DNA from: Clostridium_AD sp964467165
GTDB taxonomy: Bacteria > Bacillota > Clostridia > Clostridiales > Clostridiaceae
Length of the DNA stretch: 64,000 bases
Direction of reading: 5' to 3'
Assembly: GCA_964467165.1 (NCBI GenBank)
Contig: CAYXOL010000026.1
Span: 1 to 64,000 of the forward strand
Part shown: piece after piece, positions 41,652 to 51,569 of the stretch
Layout of the letters: every line of letters begins with the position of its first letter
How positions within the stretch are numbered: the first letter of the stretch is position 1
Position numbers and translations under genes: made by a program
Notes under the pieces: generated by a model
What the model saw: the letters and a program-made list of their open reading frames with translations, nothing else
Database searches by the model: none
Told to the model about the DNA's origin: nothing

Positions 41652-44546
41652 TTGAAAAGATTATTAAGTATTGCGATATGTTTATTATTGTTGTTTTTAA
41701 ACATTCCTATAACTGTAAATGCAGCATCAAATACAACAACACCAACAGTAACACTGTCAGAAACAGAAGTTAAGCCTGGGGATACAATAAAGTTTGAAAT
41801 AAAAGCTAATGATCCATTATTAGTACAAGCGAGTGGTGCTGATAATACAATATTGATTAGGAGCAGAGTGGATGAAGCTCAGGCTATCAGTTTACATCCA
41901 AATTATAATGAAAGTACAGAAAAGTATGAGTTAGAATATACAATTCCTTCAAATATGTTGTGTGGGGAATGGTATATAGAAAAAGTTGTGCTGCAAGATA
42001 ATGTAGGGAATAAAACTTATAATTATTCTGATATTTCATTTACAGTAGATTCCGTAGTGAGTTTTAATTCAAATGGTGGTTCAGCCGTAGCAGCTATATC
42101 AGTTAAGTACAATGGGAAAGTAGTTGCACCCACAGTTCCCACAAATACAGGCTACGCATTTGGAGGCTGGTATAAAGATAATACTACATTTGCAAACCTG
42201 TTCGATTTTACAAATACGCAAATAACTGAAAACCTAACACTATTTGCAAAGTGGACAAAAAATGGACATGCAGTTACGTTTAATAGTCAAGGTGGAAGCG
42301 AAGTAATAAGTAGTGTAGCAGATTATAACGGTCTAATTACAGCTCCTGCTGCACCAACAAAGACAGGATATGCCTTTAGCGGTTGGTACAAAGAAGCTGA
42401 ATGTGTAAATGCATGGGACTTTTCAACAGATAAAGTAAATTCAGATATAAAACTATATGTAAAGTGGATACCTGCGCTGCAAAGATTATCTGGAACTAAC
42501 AGAATAGAAACTTCTATAGCCATAGCTAAAGAAATATATAAAGATAAAGCACCAGATGCAGTAGTTCTGGCTACTTCAAGTAATTTTCCGGATGCCTTAG
42601 CTGGCTGTGGACTAGCTTATAAGTACAATGCACCATTGCTTTTAGTTAATAAAACTGTTGATAACAGTAAAAATGTATTGGATTTTATTACAACAAACTT
42701 AGGCAAAAACAAAAATGTCTATATATTAGGCGGAGTTTCTGCAGTTAGTGGAGAAATTGCAGATTATTTAACTACAGAAGGTTATAAAATAATTAGACTT
42801 GAAGGTATAGATCGTTATGCAACAAATCAAAAGATAGTTGATTATATGGATACTCCTAAAGGTACAAATATGGTTATTGCTACAGGATCTAGCTTTGCAG
42901 ATGCACTTAGTATATCAAGTATAGCTGCAATGAAAGGTTATCCAATATTATTAAATGGTAAAGATACCCTATTAGATAGTGTTAGGAAGGATATAACTAA
43001 TATAGAGCCAAAAGTTGTCTATATAATTGGTGGAACAGGAGTAATTAGTACTGATATTGAAACACAAATTAAAAAATTAAATGGAGAAATAACTATAGTA
43101 AGGTTAGGTGGAAAAGATAGATATGAAACTTCAGTTAAGATAATGGAATCTTTTAATCTAACTACAAATTCCGTAACTGTAGCTACAGGAATAGATTTCC
43201 CAGATGCGTTAAGTGGGTCGGTACTAGCGGCAGGAAATAATTGTAGTGTGTTACTTGTGGACAATAAGGATATAACTAAACAGCAAGATTCGCTATATGT
43301 ACACAAGATAACAAATGTAACTGTATTAGGTGGAGAAGGTGTTATAAGTAATGATACAGCAACTACACTAATACAAAAGCCAATAATAGCTACACCTACA
43401 TCAGTAAAAGCAGTATCATCTTCTTATAATAGTATTGATATTAGTTGGAATGGAGTAACTGGAGAAAATACCTATGAAATTTACAGAGCAACATCCACTT
43501 CAGGAGACTATACCTTAATATCAACAACAACACAGGCAAGATATAAGGATACTGGATTAACAAACAATAGTATTTATTACTATAAAATTAAAGCAAATAG
43601 GATGATTGGTACTGAAAAAATGTATAGTGACTTTTCCACTGACATAAGCGCAAAACCAATACTAGATACACCTATTAATGTTATAGCTACACAGATTAAT
43701 TCTAATAGTATTAAACTTTCCTGGAATGCAGTGTCAGGAGCAGATGGTTATGAAATATATAGAGCTGCTTCAAGTACTGGAACCTATAGCATATTAGTGG
43801 GAACAGGATATTTATATTATACAAATTCAGGGTTAACAGCAGGCAAAACTTATTACTATAAAATCAGGGCATACCAAAATGTTGGAACAACAAGAGAATA
43901 TAGTAATTTGACAGCAGCTGCTTACAAAGCAATTACAAATATTGTTTATAATGATTTAGTGAAGTCCAATGCTGTATACGGAACATATTTAGGCTCAAAA
44001 GTAGAAATAATAGATGAAAATGAATCTAGTTATTTAATTAAAAATAAGGGTATTGAAACCTGGGTAGCTACTAAAAGCGTTTCTGTGGCTTCCAACCCAG
44101 CTACTAATAGAAAATACTTGGATAAAAAGCAACTTGAGACCTATGTAAATATCACCAGCAATTTTGTAAGTAATACAAATTATTTTACTTGGGTGGATTT
44201 GAATAGGCAAAGAGTTAGTATCTTTACCGGTAGCGCGGGACACTGGGTTTTATTTAAAACGTACTCCTGTGCATCGGGTAACAATGCAACGCCTTCAAAG
44301 AGAGGATTATTCACAGTTTTAGATAAGGGGCCTTATTTCGTTGCAGAGTCTGGAGCGTTAGTGAAATATTGGACAAGATATAGTGGGAATTATCTTCTAC
44401 ATTCAATACTTTTAACTCCCTCTGGAGAGGTCTTAGATGGAACCTTAGGAGTAAGAGCTTCTCATGGATGTATTCGTATGCCATTAGATATGGCAAAATG
44501 GTATTATGAAAAAATGCCTAAAGGCTCATTAGTATGGGTAAATTAA
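41652..44546 (+). CDS. Secreted wall protein: Flg_new x2, CWB2 x3, FN3 x2, L,D-transpeptidase
   Basis: Starts at TTG 41652 after GGGGG. A signal peptide (1-25) is cleaved after VNAA. An Ig-like region (30-135) is followed by two Flg_new/Listeria-Bacteroides repeats (137-200, 206-273; both with GWYK), three CWB2 wall-binding repeats (274-575; NRIETS, DRYATN, DRYETS), two fibronectin III domains (576-760), an SH3-like piece (765-815) and a YkuD L,D-transpeptidase domain (826-964) with catalytic Cys940 in SHGCIRMP. CWB2 repeats bind the wall non-covalently; YkuD makes 3-3 cross-links. Length 964 residues. The 3' end overlaps the next gene by 13 bases. Confidence 0.9.
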   Translation: MKRLLSIAICLLLLFLNIPITVNAASNTTTPTVTLSETEVKPGDTIKFEIKANDPLLVQASGADNTILIRSRVDEAQAISLHPNYNESTEKYELEYTIPSNMLCGEWYIEKVVLQDNVGNKTYNYSDISFTVDSVVSFNSNGGSAVAAISVKYNGKVVAPTVPTNTGYAFGGWYKDNTTFANLFDFTNTQITENLTLFAKWTKNGHAVTFNSQGGSEVISSVADYNGLITAPAAPTKTGYAFSGWYKEAECVNAWDFSTDKVNSDIKLYVKWIPALQRLSGTNRIETSIAIAKEIYKDKAPDAVVLATSSNFPDALAGCGLAYKYNAPLLLVNKTVDNSKNVLDFITTNLGKNKNVYILGGVSAVSGEIADYLTTEGYKIIRLEGIDRYATNQKIVDYMDTPKGTNMVIATGSSFADALSISSIAAMKGYPILLNGKDTLLDSVRKDITNIEPKVVYIIGGTGVISTDIETQIKKLNGEITIVRLGGKDRYETSVKIMESFNLTTNSVTVATGIDFPDALSGSVLAAGNNCSVLLVDNKDITKQQDSLYVHKITNVTVLGGEGVISNDTATTLIQKPIIATPTSVKAVSSSYNSIDISWNGVTGENTYEIYRATSTSGDYTLISTTTQARYKDTGLTNNSIYYYKIKANRMIGTEKMYSDFSTDISAKPILDTPINVIATQINSNSIKLSWNAVSGADGYEIYRAASSTGTYSILVGTGYLYYTNSGLTAGKTYYYKIRAYQNVGTTREYSNLTAAAYKAITNIVYNDLVKSNAVYGTYLGSKVEIIDENESSYLIKNKGIETWVATKSVSVASNPATNRKYLDKKQLETYVNITSNFVSNTNYFTWVDLNRQRVSIFTGSAGHWVLFKTYSCASGNNATPSKRGLFTVLDKGPYFVAESGALVKYWTRYSGNYLLHSILLTPSGEVLDGTLGVRASHGCIRMPLDMAKWYYEKMPKGSLVWVN

Positions 44547-45196
44547 AAACATATTTTAATCCAGGATGCGCTTTAAGTATATATAAGCCTGAAATAGAAA
44601 ATAAAATTTTAAAGTTTTTGAATGAAAACTACGGCCTGGTTACCTTGCACAAAATATGTTGTCGGCATGATCCGCAACTTGAAGCAGGGTCATTGATTAT
44701 AAATGTATGTGCTGGTTGTGACAGGCGTTTTCGGAGTTTATATGAGGGTATATCAACAATCTCTTTATGGGAGATACTTGATGGATTGGATGCATTTCAA
44801 TATCCTGATTATAAAGGCTTGAAATTGTCGATACACGATGCCTGCCCTGTGCGCGGGAAGCCACAGGTACATAAGGCTGTACGTAATCTACTTAAAAAGA
44901 TGAATATTGAGGTTGTGGAAACAAAATTTTCCGGTACTAATTCAATATGCTGCGGAGATGATTTTTATCCTAAACTCCCAGTTGAAATGGTCCATGAAAA
45001 AATGAGAAAACGAGCAGAATCAATGCCTTGTAACGAGGTTTGTGTATATTGTGTTTCTTGTATCAAATCAATGTATATTGGCGGTAAAACACCTAGACAT
45101 TTGATTGACCTTCTAATGGGCGAAACAACTCAGCCACAGATATACGATACCGTGCAGTGGCACCAGCAATTACAAGAATATATTGATAGACATTAA
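44534..45196 (+). CDS. CCG-domain Fe-S/Cys-rich protein (HdrB-like)
   Basis: 220 residues with Cys groups typical of the CCG family of heterodisulfide-reductase-like proteins: NPGCALSIYKPE, KICCRHDPQ, VCAGCDRRF, HDACPVRGKPQVHKAV, SICCGDDFYP and CVYCVSCIKSM. Such proteins bind [4Fe-4S] clusters and act in electron transfer or disulfide chemistry. It overlaps the end of the wall-protein gene and lacks a strong ribosome site, so it may be translated by coupling. The partner is unknown. Confidence 0.78.
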   Translation: MGKLKTYFNPGCALSIYKPEIENKILKFLNENYGLVTLHKICCRHDPQLEAGSLIINVCAGCDRRFRSLYEGISTISLWEILDGLDAFQYPDYKGLKLSIHDACPVRGKPQVHKAVRNLLKKMNIEVVETKFSGTNSICCGDDFYPKLPVEMVHEKMRKRAESMPCNEVCVYCVSCIKSMYIGGKTPRHLIDLLMGETTQPQIYDTVQWHQQLQEYIDRH

Positions 45197-45230
45197 ATCA
45201 TCTCCTGCGGAGCTGCATATTAACAACTTT
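45194..45230 (-). repeat. Dispersed 37-bp repeat, copy 1 (inverted)
   Basis: Reverse complement of 60827-60863 with one mismatch. It contains the small palindrome CTCCTGCGGAG. It starts on the stop codon of the CCG gene. Confidence 0.85.
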
Positions 45231-45290
45231 AGGTGAGTATTTAGAAGATAACATAACACAAATTAATTTGTTTTTCAAAAGCCAGATAAG

Positions 45291-46208
45291 TTATTTATCT
45301 GGCTTTAATATTGAGTTGGGAAACATAAGTACAAAAGAACTTCCTTCCCCTAACTTGCTACTTACATTAATTGTACCATTATGAGCTTCAACAATTGTCT
45401 TTGCAATGGTAAGGCCTATGCCAGTACCACCGGTGTTTTTATCACGAGACTCATCACTTCTGTAAAATCTTTCAAATATATTGGGCAAATCCTTTTCGGA
45501 AATTCCCACTCCATTGTCTTTTAATTCTATAATAATGTTATCATCTTTAGAGGCTAAAGTTAATATGATTTCTCCATTCTCTTTTGAATATTTAAGTGAA
45601 TTTGAAAGTAAATTATATATAATTTGCTTTAATTTGTCTTTATCCATTAATACTTCCACGTTTGGAATCAAATTTGAATGAAGCTTTAAATGTGAACTAT
45701 TATACTGAGGTTCAAAAGAGGTTATTATCTTTGCAAGTTCCAAGGATAAGTTAAATCTAGATTTATTTAAATTTAGATTTGTTTGTTCTAATTTAGCTAT
45801 ATTGGTAAGTCCTTCAACTAATTTTATTAATCGTTCTATTTCTTCATAAAAGCTTGTAAGTACTTTTTCTGTAGGCTCCCATACTTTATCTAGCAATGCT
45901 TCTATGTGGGACTTTAAATTGGTAAGAGGTGTCCTAAGCTCATGAGCCATGTCTGAGGTCAATCTTTTCCGAAGAAGCTCTTGATTTTGTAGGGTTTTGG
46001 CAAGATAGTTTATTGAAGCTTCCAAATCGTCTATTTCTTTGGTTTGGGAAGTCACATGAGATCTAGCTTCTAAATCTCCATTTCTGATTTTATTAGCAGT
46101 ATCTGTAATTTTTGTTAAGGGTGAGGATATCTGCTTTGAAAGAAGAATGCTTACTAATAACCCGAAAATCAATGCGATAAAAGCAGAAAGAAAAAAGGAG
46201 TGATTCAA
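45291..46208 (-). pseudogene. Sensor histidine kinase, 5'-truncated
   Basis: Keeps one membrane helix (FFLSAFIALIFGLLVSILL), a HAMP linker (KQISSPLTKITDTANKIRNGDLEA), the His box MAHELRTPL, the N box NLLSNSLKYS and ATP-binding motifs DNGVGISEKD and GTGIGLTIAK. The spacing from His box to N box (110 residues) is normal. The first membrane helix and outer sensor part are missing: the frame runs back only 10 codons past the TTG at 46208 to a stop. No ribosome site is visible and no response regulator is adjacent. It is probably a deletion remnant, possibly still producing a short kinase. Confidence 0.72.
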
Positions 46209-46292
46209 GGTGTTTTTGAAAGTTAGTGCCCCCGTATTTCAATGTATTAGTTATAGTATACTCTAGTGATAAATTTAATCTAGTACAGTATT

Positions 46293-46324
46293 AGAAAAAC
46301 TAGGGTGGTCACCCTAGTTTTTCT
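46293..46324. terminator. Terminator of the SHOCT gene
   Basis: Perfect 15-bp arms, agaaaaactagggtg and complement, around GT. A/T runs on both sides. Confidence 0.85.
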
Positions 46325-46580
46325 GATTTAAAATTATTTTCTTTTTAGTATATTCTTCCTCATCAATTTCACCTTTAGCATATCTATCATTCAATATATT
46401 TAATGCTGAATTGTTTGATAATGAAAAGTTTGAATGTGAATTATGTTTAATTAGTTTAAAAGCTAAGACAATTAACAGCAAAAATATTAAAAATCCAAAA
46501 CCCATCATTAGAAACATTCCTCCTCCACCATATCCGCCAAAACGTTCATAACCAGAACCAAAAAAACTATTACATGGCAT
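46314..46580 (-). CDS. Small membrane protein with SHOCT domain
   Basis: 88 residues: a Gly-rich N terminus (GSGYERFGGYGGGG), one membrane helix (FLMMGFGFLIFLLLIVLAFKLI) and a C-terminal SHOCT motif (LNILNDRYAKGEIDEEEYTKKKIIL). ATG 46580 follows AGGAGGAGG and is preferred over the longer in-frame start at 46622. SHOCT domains are short oligomerisation or anchoring modules. It lies beside the truncated kinase, as is common for such small proteins near envelope two-component genes. Confidence 0.82.
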   Translation of the reverse strand: MPCNSFFGSGYERFGGYGGGGMFLMMGFGFLIFLLLIVLAFKLIKHNSHSNFSLSNNSALNILNDRYAKGEIDEEEYTKKKIILNQKN

Positions 46581-46830
46581 ATAAATAACCTCCTCCTGTA
46601 AATTTATATCGACTTTTAACATAATTAAATTATAACCCGCAATTGTGGAGGAAATATGAAGAAATATATTTCCATAGTATTTATTTAATTTATAAAAGGT
46701 GATACCTGTAACTTAATTGTAAATATTAATAACCTAATAAGGATTAAACTATTAGGTGTAGATAATTAATGCTATTATAAATGTAATCTATAGATATACT
46801 ATATTAGGTTTGGAAAGGAAGGATAACTAA

Positions 46831-48039
46831 ATGAATAAGAAAATAATATTAATCTCATTAATATCTCTGAGTGTTTTTATTGGAGGTTGTGGCTCAAAAA
46901 CAATGAGTAATAATACAAGTACCTCAAAGGTTACAAGTAATAAGGAAATACAAAATGCAGAAGTTTCACAAACGGCAAATGAATCAGAGAAAGATAATGC
47001 TTTAAAATTTGATATAGTAACTAAAACCTATGAAAACAAGAAAGTTAAAATAAATTATCCTCAAATCGCCAATTTAAGTGATGTTAATAAGCAAAAACAA
47101 ATTAATGACTTAATAAAAAATGATATATTAACGTATTTTAATGTAGAAAGAGAAGATTTAACTATAGATGCAAACTATGAGATAAAGTGGAAAAGCCCAA
47201 GGCTTCTAAGTATAGTATACAAAGGTTATAGTAATCTTAAGACGTCAATGCATCCTGATAGCAATATTTATGCAACAAACATCAATATTGAAAAGGGAAC
47301 AATACTTAAATTTAAAGACCTTATTAATTTAGACAATAACTTTGCTGAAAAACTTAAAAATGTTAAATCTAGAGTATGGACACCTATGCCATTGGATGGA
47401 ATAGACAATGAGACAGCTATAAATATGATTGGAGAAGAATTGAGTTCCTCCACAAATAAAAATTTAATTAGCTATTTTGATTCAGCAGCCTTTGGATATT
47501 GTGGTTACTTTACGAAAGATTATTTTGGAATTAGTATAGCAACTAATCATGCTGCTGGTGATTTTGCAGAACTTAAAATAAAGTATGTTGATATAAAGGA
47601 TAACATAAAACCGGGAAATGAAGTTTGGAAAGATTTCATAAATAATACTAAAGTAGAAGATAAAGTAAAGGTTAAAGAAGAAAGCAAGAAACAGGAATAT
47701 AAAACTAAACTAGACAATATTGAAATAGCACTAGAATCTTTAAAAGAGAAAGAGGCTGGATCGACATTGGATATGAGAGAGGCTGCAAGTGAGAGGCTTA
47801 AGAAGTGGGATGCGGCGCTTAACGAAATATATAATGTATTAAAAGGGCAGCTATCATCTAGTGATATGAAGAATTTACAGCTTGAAGAAATTCAGTGGAT
47901 ATCAGATAGAGATGCTAAAGCTAAAAAGGATTCATTAGAAGTGAAAGGCGGAACAATGGAACCTTTAGTATATACTAGCTCCTTGCAGGATACAACAAAG
48001 AAAAGATGTTATGAATTAGTAGAGAAATATATGAAGTAA
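46831..48039 (+). CDS. Lipoprotein with PdaC/DUF4163-like and LprI-like domains
   Basis: Lipoprotein signal (MNKKIILISLISLSVFIGGC). A region of about 65-255 resembles the DUF4163/DUF3298 pair seen in deacetylase PdaC (VTKTYENKKVKINYPQI, IEKGTILKFKDLIN, FGISIATNHAAGDFAELKI). After a charged helix, the C terminus is LprI-like (AASERLKKWDAALNEIYNVLKGQL, EEIQWISDRDAKAKKDSLE, RCYELVEKYM). It is probably exported and membrane-anchored; LprI-type domains can inhibit lysozyme, but no activity is shown here. AAGGAAGG precedes the ATG. Monocistronic. Confidence 0.82.
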   Translation: MNKKIILISLISLSVFIGGCGSKTMSNNTSTSKVTSNKEIQNAEVSQTANESEKDNALKFDIVTKTYENKKVKINYPQIANLSDVNKQKQINDLIKNDILTYFNVEREDLTIDANYEIKWKSPRLLSIVYKGYSNLKTSMHPDSNIYATNINIEKGTILKFKDLINLDNNFAEKLKNVKSRVWTPMPLDGIDNETAINMIGEELSSSTNKNLISYFDSAAFGYCGYFTKDYFGISIATNHAAGDFAELKIKYVDIKDNIKPGNEVWKDFINNTKVEDKVKVKEESKKQEYKTKLDNIEIALESLKEKEAGSTLDMREAASERLKKWDAALNEIYNVLKGQLSSSDMKNLQLEEIQWISDRDAKAKKDSLEVKGGTMEPLVYTSSLQDTTKKRCYELVEKYMK

Positions 48040-48230
48040 TAAAACTGCTTTTGAAATACAAGGCAATGGGAAAAATAGTTAAGAAAACTCTGTGATAATC
48101 TCAGAGTTTTAATTAATTCCAAGTTTTGTTACAACTTTGTTACAATTAAGATATTCTTTAAATGGAATAACATGGTAGTATATAAGTATAAAGTAAAATA
48201 TTGAATAACTTTCCAGAAAGGATGATTACA

Positions 48231-49004
48231 TTGAAAAAGAAAAGAAAATCCATAGGAAACACATACATAATAATGGGGATTCTAAGTGTGACTTATTTTG
48301 TTTTAACATTGATTGGGTTAGGTGGAATAACCTTTGCAGAGTTTTATTTAGTTTTAGGTATTATTTTAATATTAATAGGTTATGGTAAAAAATATACAAA
48401 GAGAGGGTACTTGGTATTAGCACCAGGAACAGTTAAAAATATTATTATGGGAATTATAGCTTTGGGAATGATATCTTTTGTAATCCTTGAGACAGTTATT
48501 ATAACTTCAGCAATTCCAACTAAGAAAACGGATAGTGATTACCTTGTGGTGTTAGGAGCTGGGCTTCGAGGAGAAATTCCGTCACTCACATTATTGCAAA
48601 GACTTGATAAAAGTTTAGAGTATATAAAAAACAATCCCGACATAAAAATTGTGGTATCAGGAGGGAAAGGCGCAGGAGAAACCATAACTGAAGCAGAAGC
48701 AATGAAAAGATACTTAACCCGGCATGGAGTTCGTGAAGAAAGAATAATTAAAGAAGAAAAGTCAACTAATACATTAGAAAATTTGAAGTTCACTGCAAAA
48801 ATTCTTAAAGAACTGGATAAAAAAGAGAATTTGAAGATCACTATAGTAACTAGCGATTTCCACGTTTTCAGAGCTAAGTTTTTAGCAGCAAGGCAAGGAT
48901 TTAAAGTTGATGGTTATAGCGTTATTAGTGAGCCAATACTTATGCCCAGCTACTATGTAAGAGAGTATTTTGCAGTTATAAAATCTTTTGTTTTTGATAA
49001 ATAA
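48231..49004 (+). CDS. DUF218 (YdcF/SanA-like) membrane protein
   Basis: Two or three N-terminal membrane helices, then a DUF218 domain: DYLVVLGAGLRGEIPSLTLLQRLDKSLEYI, KIVVSGGKGAGETITEAEAMKRYL, IIKEEKSTNTLENLKFT and IVTSDFHVFRAKFLA. The in-frame ATG at 48222 is part of the GAAAGGATG ribosome site, so TTG 48231 is the likely start (257 residues). DUF218 proteins act in envelope integrity; biochemical function is unsettled. It lies 28 bases before the broken response-regulator gene. Confidence 0.83.
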   Translation: MKKKRKSIGNTYIIMGILSVTYFVLTLIGLGGITFAEFYLVLGIILILIGYGKKYTKRGYLVLAPGTVKNIIMGIIALGMISFVILETVIITSAIPTKKTDSDYLVVLGAGLRGEIPSLTLLQRLDKSLEYIKNNPDIKIVVSGGKGAGETITEAEAMKRYLTRHGVREERIIKEEKSTNTLENLKFTAKILKELDKKENLKITIVTSDFHVFRAKFLAARQGFKVDGYSVISEPILMPSYYVREYFAVIKSFVFDK

Positions 49005-49032
49005 ACGTTAAAATCAGCAAAAGGAGACTAGC

Positions 49033-49269
49033 ATGGAAAAAGTATTAATAGTAGAAGATGAAAAGCCGATTTTAGAATTAATAAAAATGAATCTCACAAT
49101 GGTAGGCTATGAAACATTAGAAGCCATGGATGGGGAAAAGGCATTAAACATAATAAAAAAAGAAAATATAGATTTAATTATATTAGACATAATGCTTCCA
49201 AAGATAGATGGATATGAACTTTTAAATGTTTTCTTAGAGCATAAAGGTATAGCCTTAACTAGAGAAAAA
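49033..49269 (+). pseudogene. Response regulator remnant (OmpR type, internally deleted)
   Basis: AAAAGGAG leads into a receiver start MEKVLIVEDEKPILELIK with phosphoacceptor Asp52 (LDIMLPKIDGYELL). After residue 63, half the receiver domain is missing and the text jumps to ELLNVFLEHKGIALTREK, which is the middle of an OmpR-type winged helix. The frame then runs into IS200-type transposase sequence at residue 80. So at least two events, an in-frame deletion of roughly 110 residues and an insertion, destroyed it. Confidence 0.75.
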
Positions 49270-49449
49270 TCAAAATTCTTAAATGCTTACAAAAGTGCTA
49301 GTAGTAGACTTATAAAAAAGGACTTTCCATTAATAAAAAATCAACTGTGGAAAGAGTATTTTTGGAGTAGGAGTTTCTGTCTTATAACAACGGGTGGAGC
49401 ACCTAGAGATATAGTTAGAGAGTACATAGAAAATCAAGGAATGAAATGA
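49270..49449 (+). pseudogene. IS200/IS605 TnpA C-terminal remnant
   Basis: Residues 80-138 of the chimeric frame (LNAYKSASSRLIKKDFPLI, LWKEYFWSRSFCLITTGGAP, IVREYIENQGMK) match the C-terminal third of Y1 transposases. The His-hydrophobe-His motif and left end are missing, so it cannot transpose. It is followed 9 bases later by tnpB. Confidence 0.82.
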
Positions 49450-49458
49450 GATGATTAA

Positions 49459-50560
49459 ATGTTAAGAGCTTACAAATTTAGGTTATATCCAAAAGACGAA
49501 CAAAAACATATAATAGGCAAAACCTTTGGATGTGTCAGGTTCACCTACAATAAGATGTTAGCGGAAAGAAAAGAAATCTATGAACTCTATAAAGATAATA
49601 AAGAAGATCTAAAGAATCATAAGCTGCCTACTCCAGCTAAGTATAAAAGTGAATTTCAGTGGCTAAAAGAGGTTGATAGTTTAGCACTGGCTAATGCGCA
49701 AATGAATTTAGATAAAGCTTACAAGAATTTTTTCAGAAGAATTAAGAATGGTGAAAAGGAAGCTGGCTTCCCTAAATTCAAAAACAAACATAATCCAGTA
49801 AAAACATATACTACAAACAATGTAAATAACAATATTAAAATTGAGGTAAATAAAATCAAATTACCTAAAATAGGTTATGTGAAGTGCAAATTTCATAGGC
49901 AGTTTGAAGGGCAGATTAGGTCGGCTACAATTTCTAAAGTGGCAAGCGGTAAATATTATATATCTATTTTAGTTGACACAAAAATCATTCCTTTACTAGT
50001 TATAGAAAAAGCTGTAGGGGTGGATTTGGGAATAAAGGATTTTGCAATAACCTCAGATGAAGAAATATTTGAGGAAATTAGAATATAAGTTAGTTAAAGC
50101 ACAACGGTCGCTATCAAGAAAAAAGATAGGTTCTAAAAGATGGTACAAACAAAAACTTAAGGTTGCCAAAGTTCATGAAGAAATATCAGGTGCTAGAAGA
50201 GACTATTTGCACAAAGTATCAACTAAACTTATATACGAAAACCAAGTGATATGTTTAGAGGATTTACAAGTGTCAAATATGCTTAAAAACCATAAGCTAG
50301 CAAAATCAATATCGGAAGTATCATGGTCTGAATTTAGAACAATGCTAGAATATAAAGCTAATTGGTACGGTAGAACAATATCGGTTGTAGGCAAATCTTT
50401 TGCAAGTAGCCAATTATGTTCTAACTGTGGGTATAAAAATAAAGAAGTGAAAAATCTAGCGCTAAGGGAATGGGTATGCCCTGAATGTGGAGTGAACCAT
50501 AATAGGGATATAAATGCTAGCATAAATATTCTAAAAGAAGGACTTAGGCTACTGGCCTAA
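49459..50560 (+). pseudogene. tnpB: IS605-type TnpB, frameshifted
   Basis: TnpB is an RNA-guided RuvC nuclease. Frame 1 (49459-50088) has the N terminus MLRAYKFRLYPKDEQ and the first RuvC Asp in AVGVDLGIKDFAITSD. Frame 2 (50057-50560) continues KYLRKLEYKLVKAQRSLSRKKIGS, the catalytic Glu in ICLEDLQVSNM, a zinc ribbon CSNCGYKN...CPECGV and the last Asp in NRDINASINI. The two frames overlap at about 50057-50088, where a small deletion broke the gene. All catalytic residues are still encoded but not in one frame. Confidence 0.88.
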
Positions 50561-50664
50561 AAAGATATTATTGAGGTTGGAATAACCTTATTAGCTCGGT
50601 GAAACTTGCTACAATAGTAGTATTGACCGAGAAGCTCCCACCTCTTAGGTGGTGAGTAGTTCAC
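50561..50664 (+). mobile_element. IS605-type right end with omega-RNA-like fold
   Basis: After the tnpB stop a GC-richer structured tail contains GGTTGGAATAACC, a stem CTCGGT...ACCGAG and the terminal hairpin CCCACC/GGTGGTG, ending AGTAGTTCAC. This is typical of IS605-group right ends, which supply the 3' scaffold of the TnpB guide RNA. The bases just outside, from 50665, would form the guide and belong to the interrupted kinase gene. Confidence 0.8.
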
Positions 50665-51551
50665 GAGTAAATAATAACCAGCATTACTTGTTTGTAAATG
50701 AATTATTCAAAATAAATAAAGAACAAATCCTTTTATCTTATATAAAGAACATTACTCATGTAGACACTCAGAAAAAACAGCAATATAAGTTTTTTGTGAA
50801 AACTGGGGCAATAGGATTTATATTTATTGCTATATTATCAATGATTATAAGTAAGTTGATAATAAAACCTATAGAGAATTTAAGTAAAGCATCAAAGCAT
50901 ATAGCAATTGGAAATTATGAAAATCGAGCACAGGTTATTACCAAAGATGAGATAGGAACATTGGCAATTCAATTTAATCTTATGGCTGAAGAAATAGAAA
51001 AGAAAATTCATGAATTAGAAGAGGAAGCACAGCGGAAACAACGCTTTATTGATAATTTAACCCATGAACTACGAACTCCGTTAACATCCGTAATTGGATA
51101 CTCAGATATATTATCAAGCATAAAATATGATGAAGGAAACTTTAACAAAGGACTTGGATATATTAATTCTGAAGGAAAGAGAATGTTAAATCTAGTAACT
51201 ACGCTTAAAGATATGTTAAAAGGAGTACTTATTAATTTAATAGATAATTCTATAAAAGCCAGTAGCTGTGGTAGTAAAATAATTCTTGGTATAGAGGAGT
51301 TTGAAAACACTGTATGTATTTATATAAAAGACTTTGGATGCGGTATGATAGATGAAGAGGTTAAAAAAGTGCTTGAACCATTTTACAGGGTAGATAAATC
51401 ACGTGCTAGAAAAGATGGGGGAGTAGGACTTGGACTTTCTATCTGTGATGAAATAATAAAAAGACATAATGGGAGATTAGAGATAAATAGTAAACTTTGC
51501 GAAGGGACAACTGTTAGAATATATTTCGAAAAGGAGGTAAAGGGCAAGTAA
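50665..51551 (+). pseudogene. Histidine kinase, truncated and internally deleted
   Basis: Continues directly from the insertion right end. It keeps a stretch of extracellular loop, a membrane helix (GAIGFIFIAILSMIISKLII), a HAMP domain, the His box LTHELRTPLTSVIGY and the ATP domain NLIDNSIKAS, DFGCGMIDEEV, GVGLGLSICDEI. The His-to-N-box distance is about 60 residues against 110 in the kinase at 45291, so about 50 residues of the dimerisation/ATP-lid region are gone (junction LKDM/LKGVLIN, near 51216). The 5' part is lost to the insertion. It was presumably the partner of the response regulator at 49033. Confidence 0.78.
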
Positions 51552-51569
51552 TATTCTGCCAACTTTATT

